From an uncultured Stenotrophomonas sp. (lineage in GTDB: Bacteria; Pseudomonadota; Gammaproteobacteria; Xanthomonadales; Xanthomonadaceae), in contig FLTS01000001.1 of NCBI GenBank assembly GCA_900078405.1, positions 1,014,625 through 1,078,624 on the forward strand: a DNA stretch of 64,000 nt. The letters are read 5' to 3'. This document shows positions 33,826-43,245 of this stretch, one piece after another. Positions within the stretch are counted from its first letter, which is position 1, and every line of letters starts with the position of its first letter. The notes under the pieces were generated by a model. That model was not told where the DNA came from and searched no databases. It was given only the letters and a program-made list of their open reading frames with translations. The position numbers and the translations under genes are program-made.

Positions 33826-35927
33826 GCGCGCAGCCGCTGCCCAACGCCGCCCGCCGGATACTGGACCTGCTGCGCCACGGGCTGGGCGCGCCGCTGATCG
33901 TGCTGGCACTGCTGGCGATGGTGGTGGTGCCGCTGGCCGCGCCGGTGCTCGACGCCCTGTTCACCTTCAACATCGCCATTTCGCTGATGGTGCTGCTGGC
34001 GGTGGTGTACGTGAAGCGGCCGCTGGACTTCACCATCTTCCCGATCGTGCTGCTGATCACCACCATGCTGCGGCTGGCGCTGAACGTGGCCTCCACCCGC
34101 GTGATCCTGCTCAACGGCCAGAACGGCCACGAGGCCGCCGGCAAGGTCATCGCCTCGTTCGGCGAATTCGTCATCGGCGGCAACTACGCCGTCGGCATCG
34201 TGGTGTTCGCGATCCTGACCATCATCAACTTCGTGGTCATCACCAAGGGCGCAGGGCGCGTGTCGGAAGTGACCGCACGCTTCACCCTCGACGCCATGCC
34301 CGGCAAGCAGATGGCGATCGACGCCGACCTCAACGCCGGCCTGCTGACCGCCGAGGAAGCCAAGGTCCGCCGCGAGGAAGTGCGCGAGGAAGCCGACTTC
34401 TACGGCGCAATGGACGGCTCCAGCAAATTCATCCGCGGCGATGCCATCGCCGGCATCCTGATCCTGTTCATCAACCTGATCGGCGGGCTGGCCGTGGGCG
34501 TGCTGCAACACGGCATGCCGTTCGGTGAAGCCGCCGCCACCTACACCTTGCTGTCCATCGGCGACGGCCTGGTGGCACAGCTGCCGGCGCTGCTGGTGTC
34601 CAGCGCGGTGGCGATGCTGGTCACCCGTGCCTCGCGTTCGCAGGACATGAGCGAGGCGATGATGGGCCAGGTGTTCGGCCAGTACCGGGCACTGGCGATC
34701 GCCGCCGGCATCATCGGCCTGGTCGGGCTGGTGCCGGGCATGCCCAACCTCGCCTTCCTGACCCTGGCGGCCATCCTCGGCTTCCTCGCGTGGAAGCTGT
34801 GGAAGCGCGAACAGGCCGGCGGCGCGAAACCGCCAGCCGGCGACGCCGCCACGCCGGGTGAAATGACCGCCCTCGGCACGCCGGCCCCGTCGCCGACCGC
34901 CGAACTGAGCTGGGATGAACTGCGCCCGGTCGATCCGCTGGGGCTGGAAGTGGGCTACCGGCTGATCCCGCTGGTGGACAAGGCGCAGGGCGGCGAGCTG
35001 ATGGCGCGCATCAAGGGCGTGCGCCGCAAGCTCACCCAGGACGTCGGTTTCCTGATCCCGCCGGTGCACATCCGCGACAATCTTGAACTGCCCGCCGCCG
35101 GCTACCGGCTGCTGGTGCACGGCGTGCCGGTGGCCAGCGCCGACATCCACCCCGACCGCGAGCTGGCGCTGGACCCCGGCAGCGCGATGGGCCAGCTCGA
35201 AGGCATCCCCGGCAAGGATCCGGCGTTCGGCCTGGACGCGACATGGATCCAGCCGCACCAGCGCGCCCACGCCGAATCGCTGGGCTACACCGTGGTCGAC
35301 CCGGCCACCGTGGTCGCCACCCACCTGTCGCACCTGATCCGCGAGCACGCCCCGGAGCTGCTCGGCCACGAGGAAGTGCAGCAACTGCTGGCGACGCTGG
35401 CCAAGAGCGCGCCGAAACTGGCCGAGGACCTCACCCCGAAGGCACTGCCGATCCCGGTGATCGCGCGTGTGCTGCAGAACCTGCTGATCGAGCACATCCC
35501 GATCCGCCAGCTGCGCAAGATCGCCGAGGCGCTGGTCGAGAACGCCCCGCTCAGCCAGGACCCGGCAGTGCTGACCGCCGCGGTGCGCAACGCGCTGGGC
35601 CGCTTCATCGTGCAGGAAATCGCCGGCATGTCGCCCGAACTGCCGGTATTCACCCTCAACCCGCAACTGGAACGGGTCTTGCAGGAGTCAACGCAGGGCA
35701 ACGGTGCCGCGCTGGAACCCGGTCTCGCCGAGCGCCTCCACCAGAGTCTTGCCGATTGCGTCGGCAAGCAGGAGGCGCGCAACGAGCCGGCCGTGGTGCT
35801 GGTACCGGGCCCGGTCCGCGCCGCGCTCGCGCGCATGGTCCGCCACAGCGTCCCCTCGCTGTCGGTGCTGGCCTACAGCGAGGTACCGGAAGACAAGCGC
35901 CTGAAACTGATCGGCACGATCAGCTGA
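33822..35927 (+). CDS. flhA: FlhA, flagellar export-gate protein
   Basis: 701 residues, typical. Eight or so membrane helices in the first 330 residues, with the proton-channel cytoplasmic loop including GRVSEVTARFTLDAMPGKQ and the Asp/Arg-rich EADFYGAMDGSSKFIRGDA. The C-terminal cytoplasmic ring (about 360-701) docks chaperone-substrate complexes, including FliS-flagellin. Start overlaps flhB. Confidence 0.97.
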   Translation: MSAQPLPNAARRILDLLRHGLGAPLIVLALLAMVVVPLAAPVLDALFTFNIAISLMVLLAVVYVKRPLDFTIFPIVLLITTMLRLALNVASTRVILLNGQNGHEAAGKVIASFGEFVIGGNYAVGIVVFAILTIINFVVITKGAGRVSEVTARFTLDAMPGKQMAIDADLNAGLLTAEEAKVRREEVREEADFYGAMDGSSKFIRGDAIAGILILFINLIGGLAVGVLQHGMPFGEAAATYTLLSIGDGLVAQLPALLVSSAVAMLVTRASRSQDMSEAMMGQVFGQYRALAIAAGIIGLVGLVPGMPNLAFLTLAAILGFLAWKLWKREQAGGAKPPAGDAATPGEMTALGTPAPSPTAELSWDELRPVDPLGLEVGYRLIPLVDKAQGGELMARIKGVRRKLTQDVGFLIPPVHIRDNLELPAAGYRLLVHGVPVASADIHPDRELALDPGSAMGQLEGIPGKDPAFGLDATWIQPHQRAHAESLGYTVVDPATVVATHLSHLIREHAPELLGHEEVQQLLATLAKSAPKLAEDLTPKALPIPVIARVLQNLLIEHIPIRQLRKIAEALVENAPLSQDPAVLTAAVRNALGRFIVQEIAGMSPELPVFTLNPQLERVLQESTQGNGAALEPGLAERLHQSLADCVGKQEARNEPAVVLVPGPVRAALARMVRHSVPSLSVLAYSEVPEDKRLKLIGTIS

Positions 35928-35999
35928 AGGCACCTGGCAACCGGCACCGGCGACGGAAAACCGCCACTGCCACGAAGCACGTAAGGAGCACGCACCGCC

Positions 36000-37664
36000 A
36001 TGCACGACACCGCCACCGCCACTGCTCCTTCCCTGCCCCCCCATTCCGCTTCCCGAGCCGCCAGCATGAAGATCAAACGTTTCGTCGCCGCCGACATGCG
36101 CACCGCCATGAACCTGGTGCGCAAGGAACATGGCCCTGATGCCGTGATCCTCTCCAACCGGCGCATCGAGGAAGGCGTCGAGATCGTGGCGGCCGCCCAT
36201 TACGACGAATCCGTGGTGCAGCGCGCACTGGAAGCCGCGCGCCCGGCCCCGGCCGCGGCACCCAAGCCGCGCAGTGCCGCCGAGGCCATCATCGCCGCGG
36301 TCACCCGCCGCAAGGCTCCGGAATCCGAGGCCGAACCGGTGACCGCCACCACCTCGGCGGTGGCCGAACTGGCGCGCTCGGCGGTGGGCGCCACCGGCCG
36401 CTCCATCGACAGCAGCCTGGAACTGGCCCCCGGCAGCCGTTTCCCGGCCCAGCCACGGCCGCAGCCGAAGGCCCCGGCCGCGGCGGTGCCGGAGCAGGTG
36501 TTCGCCAATTTCCTCGGCAACGCCGAGGCCACCGCGGCCCTGCCACCGCGGGAAACCGTCGCAACGGCCCCGGCACCGGCCCCGGTCAATCGCGCCCGTT
36601 TCGTCATCGACCCGCCGCTGGAAGAACCTGCGCCCGCCCCGCTGGCCACCGCACCAGCTACCGCACCGGCCATGGCCCAACCGGAACCGGCGCCGGCGCC
36701 GATGCCTGAGCCGGCCACCCCGGCGCTGAGCGTGGTCGCCAGCGCCCCGCGCGACGACGAACAGCTGACCCAACTGCGCCGGGAAATGACCGGCATGCGT
36801 CAGTTGATCGAGCGCGAGATGCACCGCCTCAACGACGAGCGCCTGCGCGGCAACCCGGTGCGTGCCAGCGCCCTGGACCTGATGGACGAATACGGCTTCG
36901 ACGCCGGCCTGGCCCGCGACGTGGCGATGCAGATCCCGGCCGACACCGACCCGGCCCGTGCCCGTGGCCTGATGCTGGGGCTGATCTCGAAGAAGCTGCC
37001 GATCACCCCGGTCGACCCGATCGAGACCGGCGGGGTCATCGCCCTGGTCGGCCCCACCGGCGCCGGCAAGACCACCACCATCGCCAAGCTGGCCTCGCGC
37101 TTCGCCGAAACCCACGCCCCGCGCGATGTCGCCCTGGTCACCACCGACACCCAGCGCATCGGCGCCCGCGAGCAGCTGTACGGCTTCGGCCGCCAGCTCG
37201 GCATCGCCGTGCACGAGGCCCACAGCGGCACCAACCTGAACCAGTTGCTGGAGCGGCTGGCCGACTACAAGCTGGTGCTGATCGACACCGCCGGCCTCGG
37301 CCAGCGCGACCGTGCCCTCGCCGCCCAGCTGCAGTGGCTGCGCGCGGCCGGACAAATCCGTACCCTGCTGGTACTGCCGGCCAATACCGGCTTCCAGGAC
37401 ATGGACGAGGTGGTGCGCCGCTTCGGCGCGGCCTCCCCGCAGGGGCTGGTGCTGACCAAGCTGGACGAGACCGGGCGGCTGGGTTCGGCCCTTTCGGTGG
37501 CAGTGGATCACCATTTGCCCATCACATGGGTGACGGATGGGCAGGATGTGCCGGAAGATCTGCACCGGGCCTCGGCAGCCAATCTGGTACTTCGCCTTGA
37601 AGATTTGCGCCGAGCGGCCGATATGCCATGCAGTACTCCGGAGTTGACTGATGCCGTCGCGTGA
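36000..37664 (+). CDS. flhF: FlhF, SRP-type GTPase for polar flagellum placement
   Basis: Up to 554 residues. AAGGAG at 35983-35988 supports the ATG at 36000, but the family start MKIKRFVAADMRTAMNLVRK is at 36066; the 22 extra residues are low-complexity, so 36066 may be the true start. Ala/Pro-rich linker to about residue 240, then NG domain: G1 loop GPTGAGKTTTIAKLA near 350, TTDTQRIGAREQL, LVLIDTAGLGQRD, LTKLDETGRLGSAL. FlhF recruits early basal-body parts to the pole; FlhG stimulates its GTPase. The last 14 nt overlap flhG. Confidence 0.94.
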   Translation: MHDTATATAPSLPPHSASRAASMKIKRFVAADMRTAMNLVRKEHGPDAVILSNRRIEEGVEIVAAAHYDESVVQRALEAARPAPAAAPKPRSAAEAIIAAVTRRKAPESEAEPVTATTSAVAELARSAVGATGRSIDSSLELAPGSRFPAQPRPQPKAPAAAVPEQVFANFLGNAEATAALPPRETVATAPAPAPVNRARFVIDPPLEEPAPAPLATAPATAPAMAQPEPAPAPMPEPATPALSVVASAPRDDEQLTQLRREMTGMRQLIEREMHRLNDERLRGNPVRASALDLMDEYGFDAGLARDVAMQIPADTDPARARGLMLGLISKKLPITPVDPIETGGVIALVGPTGAGKTTTIAKLASRFAETHAPRDVALVTTDTQRIGAREQLYGFGRQLGIAVHEAHSGTNLNQLLERLADYKLVLIDTAGLGQRDRALAAQLQWLRAAGQIRTLLVLPANTGFQDMDEVVRRFGAASPQGLVLTKLDETGRLGSALSVAVDHHLPITWVTDGQDVPEDLHRASAANLVLRLEDLRRAADMPCSTPELTDAVA

Positions 37665-38538
37665 ATACGCCAAACTGACCAACGCCTTCCCGCTGTCGGC
37701 CACCCGCCTGCAGCCTGCTGGGCCGGTGCGCACCATCGCGGTGACCGGCGGCAAGGGCGGCGTGGGCAAGACCAACGTTTCGGCCAACCTGGCCGTGGCG
37801 CTGGCCGGCATGGGCAAGCGCACCCTGCTGCTGGACGCCGATCTGGGCCTGGCCAACATCGACGTCATCCTCGGCCTGCAGCCCAAGAACACCCTGGCCG
37901 ACCTGGTCGCCGGGCGCTGCACGCTGGAGGAAGTCATCATCGAAGGCCCCGGCGGCGTGCTGGTGGTGCCGGCCGCGTCCGGCCGCCGGCACATGGCCGA
38001 GCTGCAACCGGCCGAACACGTCGGCCTGGTCAACGTGTTCTCCGAGCTGGAACGCGACCTGGACGTGATGATCATCGACACCGCCGCCGGCATCACCGAC
38101 AGCGTGCTGACCTTCTGCCAGGCCGCGCAGGACACCGTGGTGGTGGTCTGCGACGAACCGGCCTCGATCACCGACGCCTACGCGCTGATCAAGGTGCTCT
38201 CGCGCGAGCGCGGCGTGGACCGCATGCAGGTGGTGGCCAACATGGTGCGCGACCCCAACGAAGGCCGCGTGCTGTACGAAAAACTGGTGCGGGTCTGCGA
38301 CAAGTTCCTCGCCGACGTCTCGCTGAACTACCTGGGCTGCGTGCCGCAGGACGACTGGCTGCGGCTGTCGGTGCAGCGCCAGCAGCCGGTGGTCAAGCTG
38401 TACCCGTCCTCGCCGGCGGCGCAGGCCATCCAGGAGATCGCCCGCCGCACTGCGCGCTGGCAGGCACCCACCGAGCCGCGCGGCGGCGTCGAATTCTTCC
38501 TCGAGCGCATCCTGCAGCAGCGCGGGGTGGCCACATGA
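37651..38538 (+). CDS. flhG: FlhG (FleN), MinD-type ATPase limiting flagellar number
   Basis: 295 residues. Deviant Walker A VTGGKGGVGKTNVSANLAVA near 32, LLLDADLGLANIDVILGL, and a C-terminal region that in this family includes a membrane-targeting helix. In polar flagellates FlhG/FleN counts flagella by restraining FlhF and, in Pseudomonas, FleQ. Overlaps flhF and fliA, so flhF-flhG-fliA are coupled. Confidence 0.95.
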   Translation: MPSREYAKLTNAFPLSATRLQPAGPVRTIAVTGGKGGVGKTNVSANLAVALAGMGKRTLLLDADLGLANIDVILGLQPKNTLADLVAGRCTLEEVIIEGPGGVLVVPAASGRRHMAELQPAEHVGLVNVFSELERDLDVMIIDTAAGITDSVLTFCQAAQDTVVVVCDEPASITDAYALIKVLSRERGVDRMQVVANMVRDPNEGRVLYEKLVRVCDKFLADVSLNYLGCVPQDDWLRLSVQRQQPVVKLYPSSPAAQAIQEIARRTARWQAPTEPRGGVEFFLERILQQRGVAT

Positions 38539-39287
38539 AACCCGCGGCCGCCGCCCACTACCGTGAAGTGCAGCGCGCCAGCGCCAACGACGTCATCGTC
38601 CGCCATTCGGACCTGGTGCGGCGCATCGCCCACCACCTGGCCGCGCGGCTGCCGGCCAGCGTCGAGATCGACGACCTGATCCAGGCCGGCATGATGGGCC
38701 TGATCGAGGCCTCGCGCAGCTACGACGCCGAACAGGGCGCGTCCTTCGAAACCTACGCCTCGATCCGCATCCGCGGCTCGATGATCGACGAGATCCGCCG
38801 CGGCGACTGGGTGCCGCGCTCGGTGCACCGCCGCGCCCGCGACGCCGCCGCCACCATCCGCCGGCTGGAGCAGGAAAGCGGCCGCGCCGCCAGCGCCAGC
38901 GAAGTGGCCGAAGCGATGGAGATGCCGCTGCCGGACTACCTGCGGCTGATCGAGGACGCCTCGCGCGGCCAGGTACTGAGCCTGGAGTCGCGCATCGAGG
39001 ACCAGGGCGAACTGGACACCCCGACCAGCGGCGGCCCGACCCCGCAGCAGATGCTCGAACGCAGCCAGTTCGGCGAGGAGCTGGGCAAGGCCATCGCCGT
39101 GCTGCCCGAACGCGAACAGCTGGTGCTGTCGCTGTACTACGAGCAGGAACTGAACCTGAAGGAGATCGGCGCGGTGCTCGGCGTGAGCGAGTCGCGCGTC
39201 TGCCAGATCCACGGCCAGGCCATGCTGCGCCTGCGCGGCCGGCTGAAGATTTTCGAGGCGGCCGACGCCGGCCTCGACGAACCATGA
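38535..39287 (+). CDS. fliA: FliA, flagellar sigma-28 factor
   Basis: 250 residues. Region 2: [53 protein letters not shown]. Region 3 follows, then region 4 with the helix-turn-helix [20 protein letters not shown]. It reads TCAAG/TAAAG-GCCGATAA promoters, nine of which are found in this window. Held inactive by FlgM (gene not in the window) until the hook is complete. Confidence 0.97.
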   Translation: MKPAAAAHYREVQRASANDVIVRHSDLVRRIAHHLAARLPASVEIDDLIQAGMMGLIEASRSYDAEQGASFETYASIRIRGSMIDEIRRGDWVPRSVHRRARDAAATIRRLEQESGRAASASEVAEAMEMPLPDYLRLIEDASRGQVLSLESRIEDQGELDTPTSGGPTPQQMLERSQFGEELGKAIAVLPEREQLVLSLYYEQELNLKEIGAVLGVSESRVCQIHGQAMLRLRGRLKIFEAADAGLDEP

Positions 39288-39300
39288 AGAGGAACACCCT

Positions 39301-39693
39301 TTGAACAAGAACATGCGGATCCTGATCGTCGACGACTTCTCGACCATGCGGCGCATCGTCAAGAACCTGCTGGGCGATCTCGGCTTCACCAACACCGCCG
39401 AAGCCGAGGACGGTCATGCCGCGCTGGCGTTGCTCAACAGCCAGCCGTTCGACTTCGTGGTCACCGACTGGAACATGCCGGTGATGACCGGCATCGAGCT
39501 GCTCAAGGCGATCCGCGCCGACGCCCGGCTCAAGACCCTGCCGGTGCTGATGGTCACCGCCGAGGCCAAGCGCGAGCAGATCATCGAGGCCGCGCAGAAC
39601 GGCGTGAATGGCTACATCATCAAGCCGTTCACCGCGCAGACCCTGCAGGAGAAGCTGGGCAAGATCTTCGAACGGCTGGGGGCCAGCGCCTGA
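39301..39693 (+). CDS. cheY: CheY, chemotaxis response regulator (first set)
   Basis: 130 residues from a TTG at 39301 with AGAGGA at 39287-39292; an ATG at 39313 lacks a site. Asp56 in [12 protein letters not shown], Thr in VTAEAK and Lys108 in YIIKPF are the canonical CheY residues, and the sequence is close to enteric CheY. Phosphorylated by CheA, it binds FliM. Followed immediately by cheZ (1-nt overlap). Confidence 0.95.
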   Translation: MNKNMRILIVDDFSTMRRIVKNLLGDLGFTNTAEAEDGHAALALLNSQPFDFVVTDWNMPVMTGIELLKAIRADARLKTLPVLMVTAEAKREQIIEAAQNGVNGYIIKPFTAQTLQEKLGKIFERLGASA

Positions 39694-40349
39694 TGAACGC
39701 CTCCGCGGGTACCGCAAACGAGAGGGCCCTGCTGGCGCAACGCCTGCAGGATGCGCTGACGGCGCTGGAAAGCGGCGACGAAGCCGGCTGGCGCCGGGAA
39801 ATTGACGCCCTTGCCGCAGCACGCGAGAAACCGATGGTGGCCGGGTTGGGCCGGCTGGCGCGCGAGCTGGGCAAGCCGATGGCGCAGGTGGCGCGCGAGC
39901 TGGGCAAGGCGCTGGGTGAACTGCCGACGCTGCCGTCCGAGGCCGGCGAGCTGACCGACGCCTGTGCGCGCCTGGACCACGTGGTGGCGATGACCGAAAA
40001 GGCCACCCACCGCACTCTCGACCTGGCCGAGGAATGCCGCACCCTGACCGCGCACCTGCACGAAGGCACGCTGCCGGCCGAGGAACAGCTGCAGGTGCTG
40101 GACCGCATCCGCCACAACCTGACCGAGATCGCCCTGACCCAGAGCTATCAGGACCTGACCGGGCAGATCATCCGCCGCGTGGTCGGCATCGTCCGCCGCG
40201 TGCACGAGGGCTTCGCCGCGCTCGGCCTGCCGCCGCCGGAAAACGAGAGCAGCCACGACGGCCTGGCCGGCCCCGCCGTCAGCGGGCTGGACCGCCACGC
40301 CGTTTCCCAGAACGACGCCGACGACCTGCTCTCCGACCTGGGGCTGTGA
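39693..40349 (+). CDS. cheZ: CheZ, CheY-phosphate phosphatase
   Basis: 218 residues. Long helical hairpin with the catalytic segment LTQSYQDLTGQIIRRVV (the Gln of SYQDLTGQ is the phosphatase Gln). The C-terminal tail DADDLLSDLGL matches the CheY-docking peptide of CheZ. Terminates CheY-P signalling. Confidence 0.95.
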   Translation: MNASAGTANERALLAQRLQDALTALESGDEAGWRREIDALAAAREKPMVAGLGRLARELGKPMAQVARELGKALGELPTLPSEAGELTDACARLDHVVAMTEKATHRTLDLAEECRTLTAHLHEGTLPAEEQLQVLDRIRHNLTEIALTQSYQDLTGQIIRRVVGIVRRVHEGFAALGLPPPENESSHDGLAGPAVSGLDRHAVSQNDADDLLSDLGL

Positions 40350-40353
40350 TGCC

Positions 40354-42312
40354 ATGAGCGCCTTCGACGAGGACATTGCCGCCGACTTCATCCTCGAGGC
40401 CCAGGAAATCCTGGACCGCCTCGGCGAGCAGTTGGTGACGCTGGAACAGGCGCCGCAGGACGGCGACCAGCTCAACGCGGTGTTCCGTGGCTTCCACACG
40501 CTCAAGGGCGGTGCCGGCTTCCTCGGCATCAACGCGATGGTCGAGCTGTGCCACGCCGCCGAGGAAACCCTGGGCATGGCACGCTCGGGCAAGGCGGTAT
40601 TGCAGGCGCACCACTTCGACGCCGCGCAGCAGTCGCTGGACTGGCTGCAGGCCATGCTCGATGCCGTTTCCGCCGGCACCGAACCGGAGCACGCGCCGCC
40701 GGCGCTGATTGCCCTGTTCGATGTTGACGCCGTCCCGGTCGCCACCGCGCCGGTGGCCGTCGCAGCCGATGGCGACCTGATCGACGAAGACGAATTCGAG
40801 GCCCTGCTCGACCAGTTGCATGGCGGCGGCGCTCCCGGCGCCAAACCGGCCGCCGCAGCGAAGGCCGCCAAGGGCGACGACGAGCTGATCAGCGAGGATG
40901 AATTCGAGGCCCTGCTCGACGAACTGCACGGCGGTGCCGCTCCCGGCGCCAAGCCGGCCGCGGCTGCCGCGCCGGTCGCCAAGGCCAAGGCCGGCGACGA
41001 CCTGATCACCGAAGACGAATTCGAGGCCCTGCTCGACCAGTTGCACGGCGGCGCCGCTCCCGGCGCCAGGCCGGCCACCGCCACTGCGCCGCCACCGGCG
41101 CCGCGTGCGGCCGCCACACCCAAACCCGCCACCGCTGCGCCCCCGGCCAAGCCGGCCGTCGAGCCCGAGCACACCGTGCGCGTGGACACCAAGCGGCTGG
41201 ACGCCATCGTCAACCTGATCGGCGAACTGGTGCTGTCGCGCAACCGGCTCAAGACCCTGCGCATGCGCCTGAAGGACGAGGAACTGGACCGCGCCGTCTC
41301 GGTGCTGGACATCGCCACCGCGCGGCTGCAGTCGGCGGTGATGCGCACCCGCATGCAGCCGGTGGGCAAGGTGTTCTCGCGCTTCCCCAAGGTCGCCCGC
41401 GACGTCGCCCGCAACCTGAAGAAGGAAGTGGACCTGGAACTGATCGGCGCCGAGACCGAGCTCGACCGCAACCTGGTCGAGGCACTGGCCGACCCGCTGG
41501 TGCACCTGGTGCGCAACGCCATCGACCACGGCATCGAGATGCCCGACCTGCGCGAGGCGCAGGGCAAGCCGCGCAGCGGCCACGTGCGCCTGTCCGCCCA
41601 CCAGGAAGGCGACTACGTCAGCATCGAGGTGCAGGACGACGGTGCCGGCATCGACCCCGAGCGGCTGCGCGCCAAGGCCCGCGAGAAGGGCCTGCTCGAC
41701 CCCGAGGCCGCCGCCCGCCTGAGCAGCGAGGAATGCCTGCACCTGGTGTTCCTGCCCGGCTTCTCGACCAAGCAGGAGGTCACCGACATCTCCGGCCGCG
41801 GCGTCGGCATGGACGTGGTGCAGTCGCGCATCCGCGAACTGAGCGGACAGATCCAGATCCAGTCCGAGCTCGGCCGCGGCAGCCGCTTCCTGATCCGCGT
41901 GCCGCTGACCCTGGCGATCCTGCCGACCCTGCTGGTGCAGGCCGGCGAAGACATCTACGCGCTGCCGTTGGCGCGGGTGATGGAAGTGCTGCACGCCCCG
42001 CCGGCGTCGCTGGGCTGGTTCGACGGCCGTGCGGTGCTCGACCGCAAGTCGCACACCCTGCCGCTGCTGGACCTGCGCCAGTGGCTGGACGTGGAACCGA
42101 TGCATGCCAGCCTGCTGACCATCGTCGTGCTGCAGATGGGCGAGGCCCGCTTCGGCCTGGTCGTGGACCAGGTGCGCGGCCGCGAGGAAGTGGTGATCAA
42201 GCCGCTGCCCAAGGCCCTGCGCGGGCTCAACGGTTACGCCGGCGCCACTCTGATCGGCGATGGCCGCATGGCGCTGATCCTCGACGTGGACGGCCTGCGC
42301 GGCCAGAACTGA
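40354..42312 (+). CDS. cheA: CheA histidine kinase with three FliM-like motifs and no P2 domain (first set)
   Basis: 652 residues. P1 Hpt domain with phospho-His48 in FHTLKGGAGFLG. Instead of a folded P2, residues about 130-275 are an Ala/Pro/Lys linker carrying three copies of D(D/E)LI(S/T/D)EDEFEALLD(Q/E)LHGG at about 140, 176 and 216. Then P3 dimerisation (TKRLDAIVNLIGELVLSRNR), P4 kinase (HLVRNAIDHGIE, DDGAGID, GRGVGMDVV) and P5 CheW-like domain to the end. Phosphorylates CheY in response to receptors. The motifs resemble the FliM CheY-binding peptide and may recruit CheY. The first set lacks cheB, cheR and cheD here. Confidence 0.95.
   Translation: MSAFDEDIAADFILEAQEILDRLGEQLVTLEQAPQDGDQLNAVFRGFHTLKGGAGFLGINAMVELCHAAEETLGMARSGKAVLQAHHFDAAQQSLDWLQAMLDAVSAGTEPEHAPPALIALFDVDAVPVATAPVAVAADGDLIDEDEFEALLDQLHGGGAPGAKPAAAAKAAKGDDELISEDEFEALLDELHGGAAPGAKPAAAAAPVAKAKAGDDLITEDEFEALLDQLHGGAAPGARPATATAPPPAPRAAATPKPATAAPPAKPAVEPEHTVRVDTKRLDAIVNLIGELVLSRNRLKTLRMRLKDEELDRAVSVLDIATARLQSAVMRTRMQPVGKVFSRFPKVARDVARNLKKEVDLELIGAETELDRNLVEALADPLVHLVRNAIDHGIEMPDLREAQGKPRSGHVRLSAHQEGDYVSIEVQDDGAGIDPERLRAKAREKGLLDPEAAARLSSEECLHLVFLPGFSTKQEVTDISGRGVGMDVVQSRIRELSGQIQIQSELGRGSRFLIRVPLTLAILPTLLVQAGEDIYALPLARVMEVLHAPPASLGWFDGRAVLDRKSHTLPLLDLRQWLDVEPMHASLLTIVVLQMGEARFGLVVDQVRGREEVVIKPLPKALRGLNGYAGATLIGDGRMALILDVDGLRGQN
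40771..41080 (+). repeat. Three in-frame direct repeats in cheA linker
   Basis: Units begin at about 40771, 40879 and 40999, spaced 108 and 120 nt apart. The shared core codes for EDEFEALLD, LHGG and APGAKPA. The near-identical DNA of the cores (GAATTCGAGGCCCTGCTCGA) suggests recent duplication or gene conversion. Confidence 0.85.
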
Positions 42313-42324
42313 ACCTTGCAAACC

Positions 42325-42345
42325 CCCTCTTCTTCCGGAAGAGGG
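42325..42345. repeat. Hairpin after cheA
   Basis: CCCTCTTC-TTCCG-GAAGAGGG, a perfect 8-bp stem 13 nt after the cheA stop. There is no T-run, and the element is followed by more G-rich repeats (42400-42450, CACCTTCTCCCCGAGGGTGA). Likely marks the end of the cheYZA message in the 182-nt gap before motC. Confidence 0.5.
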
Positions 42346-42460
42346 ATTGGGGAGAGGGCCGGAGCGAAGCCCCGCGATGTCCGGCAGTGCGAAGCTTCGC
42401 CCGCATCCCCACCCGCCCCTTCGGGGCACCTTCTCCCCGAGGGTGAAGGAAACCACCCGT

Positions 42461-42487
42461 TCAAGTACCCCCTGCAGACGCCGATAT
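42461..42487 (+). promoter_or_regulatory. Sigma-28 promoter for motCD-parC-parP
   Basis: TCAAG at 42461, 14 nt, GCCGATAT at 42480-42487. Predicted start is about 42494-42495, at the motC ATG itself (42495), so the transcript would be leaderless or nearly so. No Shine-Dalgarno sequence precedes that ATG, in agreement. Confidence 0.8.
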
Positions 42488-42494
42488 TCCTTCA

Positions 42495-43235
42495 ATGGAC
42501 AGACTCAGCATCATCGGACTTTTCCTTGCCCTGGCCTCGCTGGTCGGCGGCAGCATCCTCAAGGGCGCCGGCCTGTCCTCGCTGTGGTCGCCCGCCGCGT
42601 TCGTCATCGTCATCCTCGGCACCATCGCCGCAATCCTGCTGCATACCTCGCCGGCGATCTTCCGCCATGCCTTCCGCATCGTCGGCTGGGTGGTGCGGCC
42701 ACCGGCCAGCGACCGCCAGCTGCTGATCCGGCAGATCGTGGAATGGAGCAACATCGCCCGCCGCCAGGGCCTGCTGGGGCTGGAGCCGCAGGTGGAGCAG
42801 CAGGACGACCCGTTCGTGCGCAAGGGCCTGCAATTGGTCGTGGACGGGGTCGAGCCGGATGCCATCCGGCGCATGCTGGAAATCGAGCTCAACGGCCAGG
42901 AGCACCGTGACCTGGCCGCGGCCAAGGTATTCGAGGGCATGGGCATCTACGCGCCGACGCTGGGCATCATCGGCGCGGTGCTGGGCCTGATGGCGGTGAT
43001 GAAGAACCTGGCCGACCCGAGCAAGCTCGGCCACGGCATCGCCGCCGCGTTCACCGCCACCATCTATGGCATCGCCTCGGCCAACCTGCTGTTCCTGCCG
43101 GTCTGCGCCAAGCTCAAGAGCGTGATCGCGCACAACAGCCGCGACCACGAAATGATCATCGAGGGCCTGATCGCGATCGCCCAGGGCGAGAACCCGCGCA
43201 ACATCGAAACCAGCCTGGCCGGCTTCCTGGGCTGA
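42495..43235 (+). CDS. motC: MotC, flagellar stator protein (MotA family)
   Basis: 246 residues, four transmembrane helices. The family start MDRLSIIGLFLALASLVGGS matches Pseudomonas MotC; PTLGIIGAVLGLMAVMKNL and GIAAAFTATIYGIASANLLF hold the Pro residues needed for torque. With MotD it makes a proton-driven stator. The first gene of an operon running to parP, with no visible ribosome-binding site. Confidence 0.95.
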   Translation: MDRLSIIGLFLALASLVGGSILKGAGLSSLWSPAAFVIVILGTIAAILLHTSPAIFRHAFRIVGWVVRPPASDRQLLIRQIVEWSNIARRQGLLGLEPQVEQQDDPFVRKGLQLVVDGVEPDAIRRMLEIELNGQEHRDLAAAKVFEGMGIYAPTLGIIGAVLGLMAVMKNLADPSKLGHGIAAAFTATIYGIASANLLFLPVCAKLKSVIAHNSRDHEMIIEGLIAIAQGENPRNIETSLAGFLG

Positions 43236-43245
43236 GGTTCGGATC

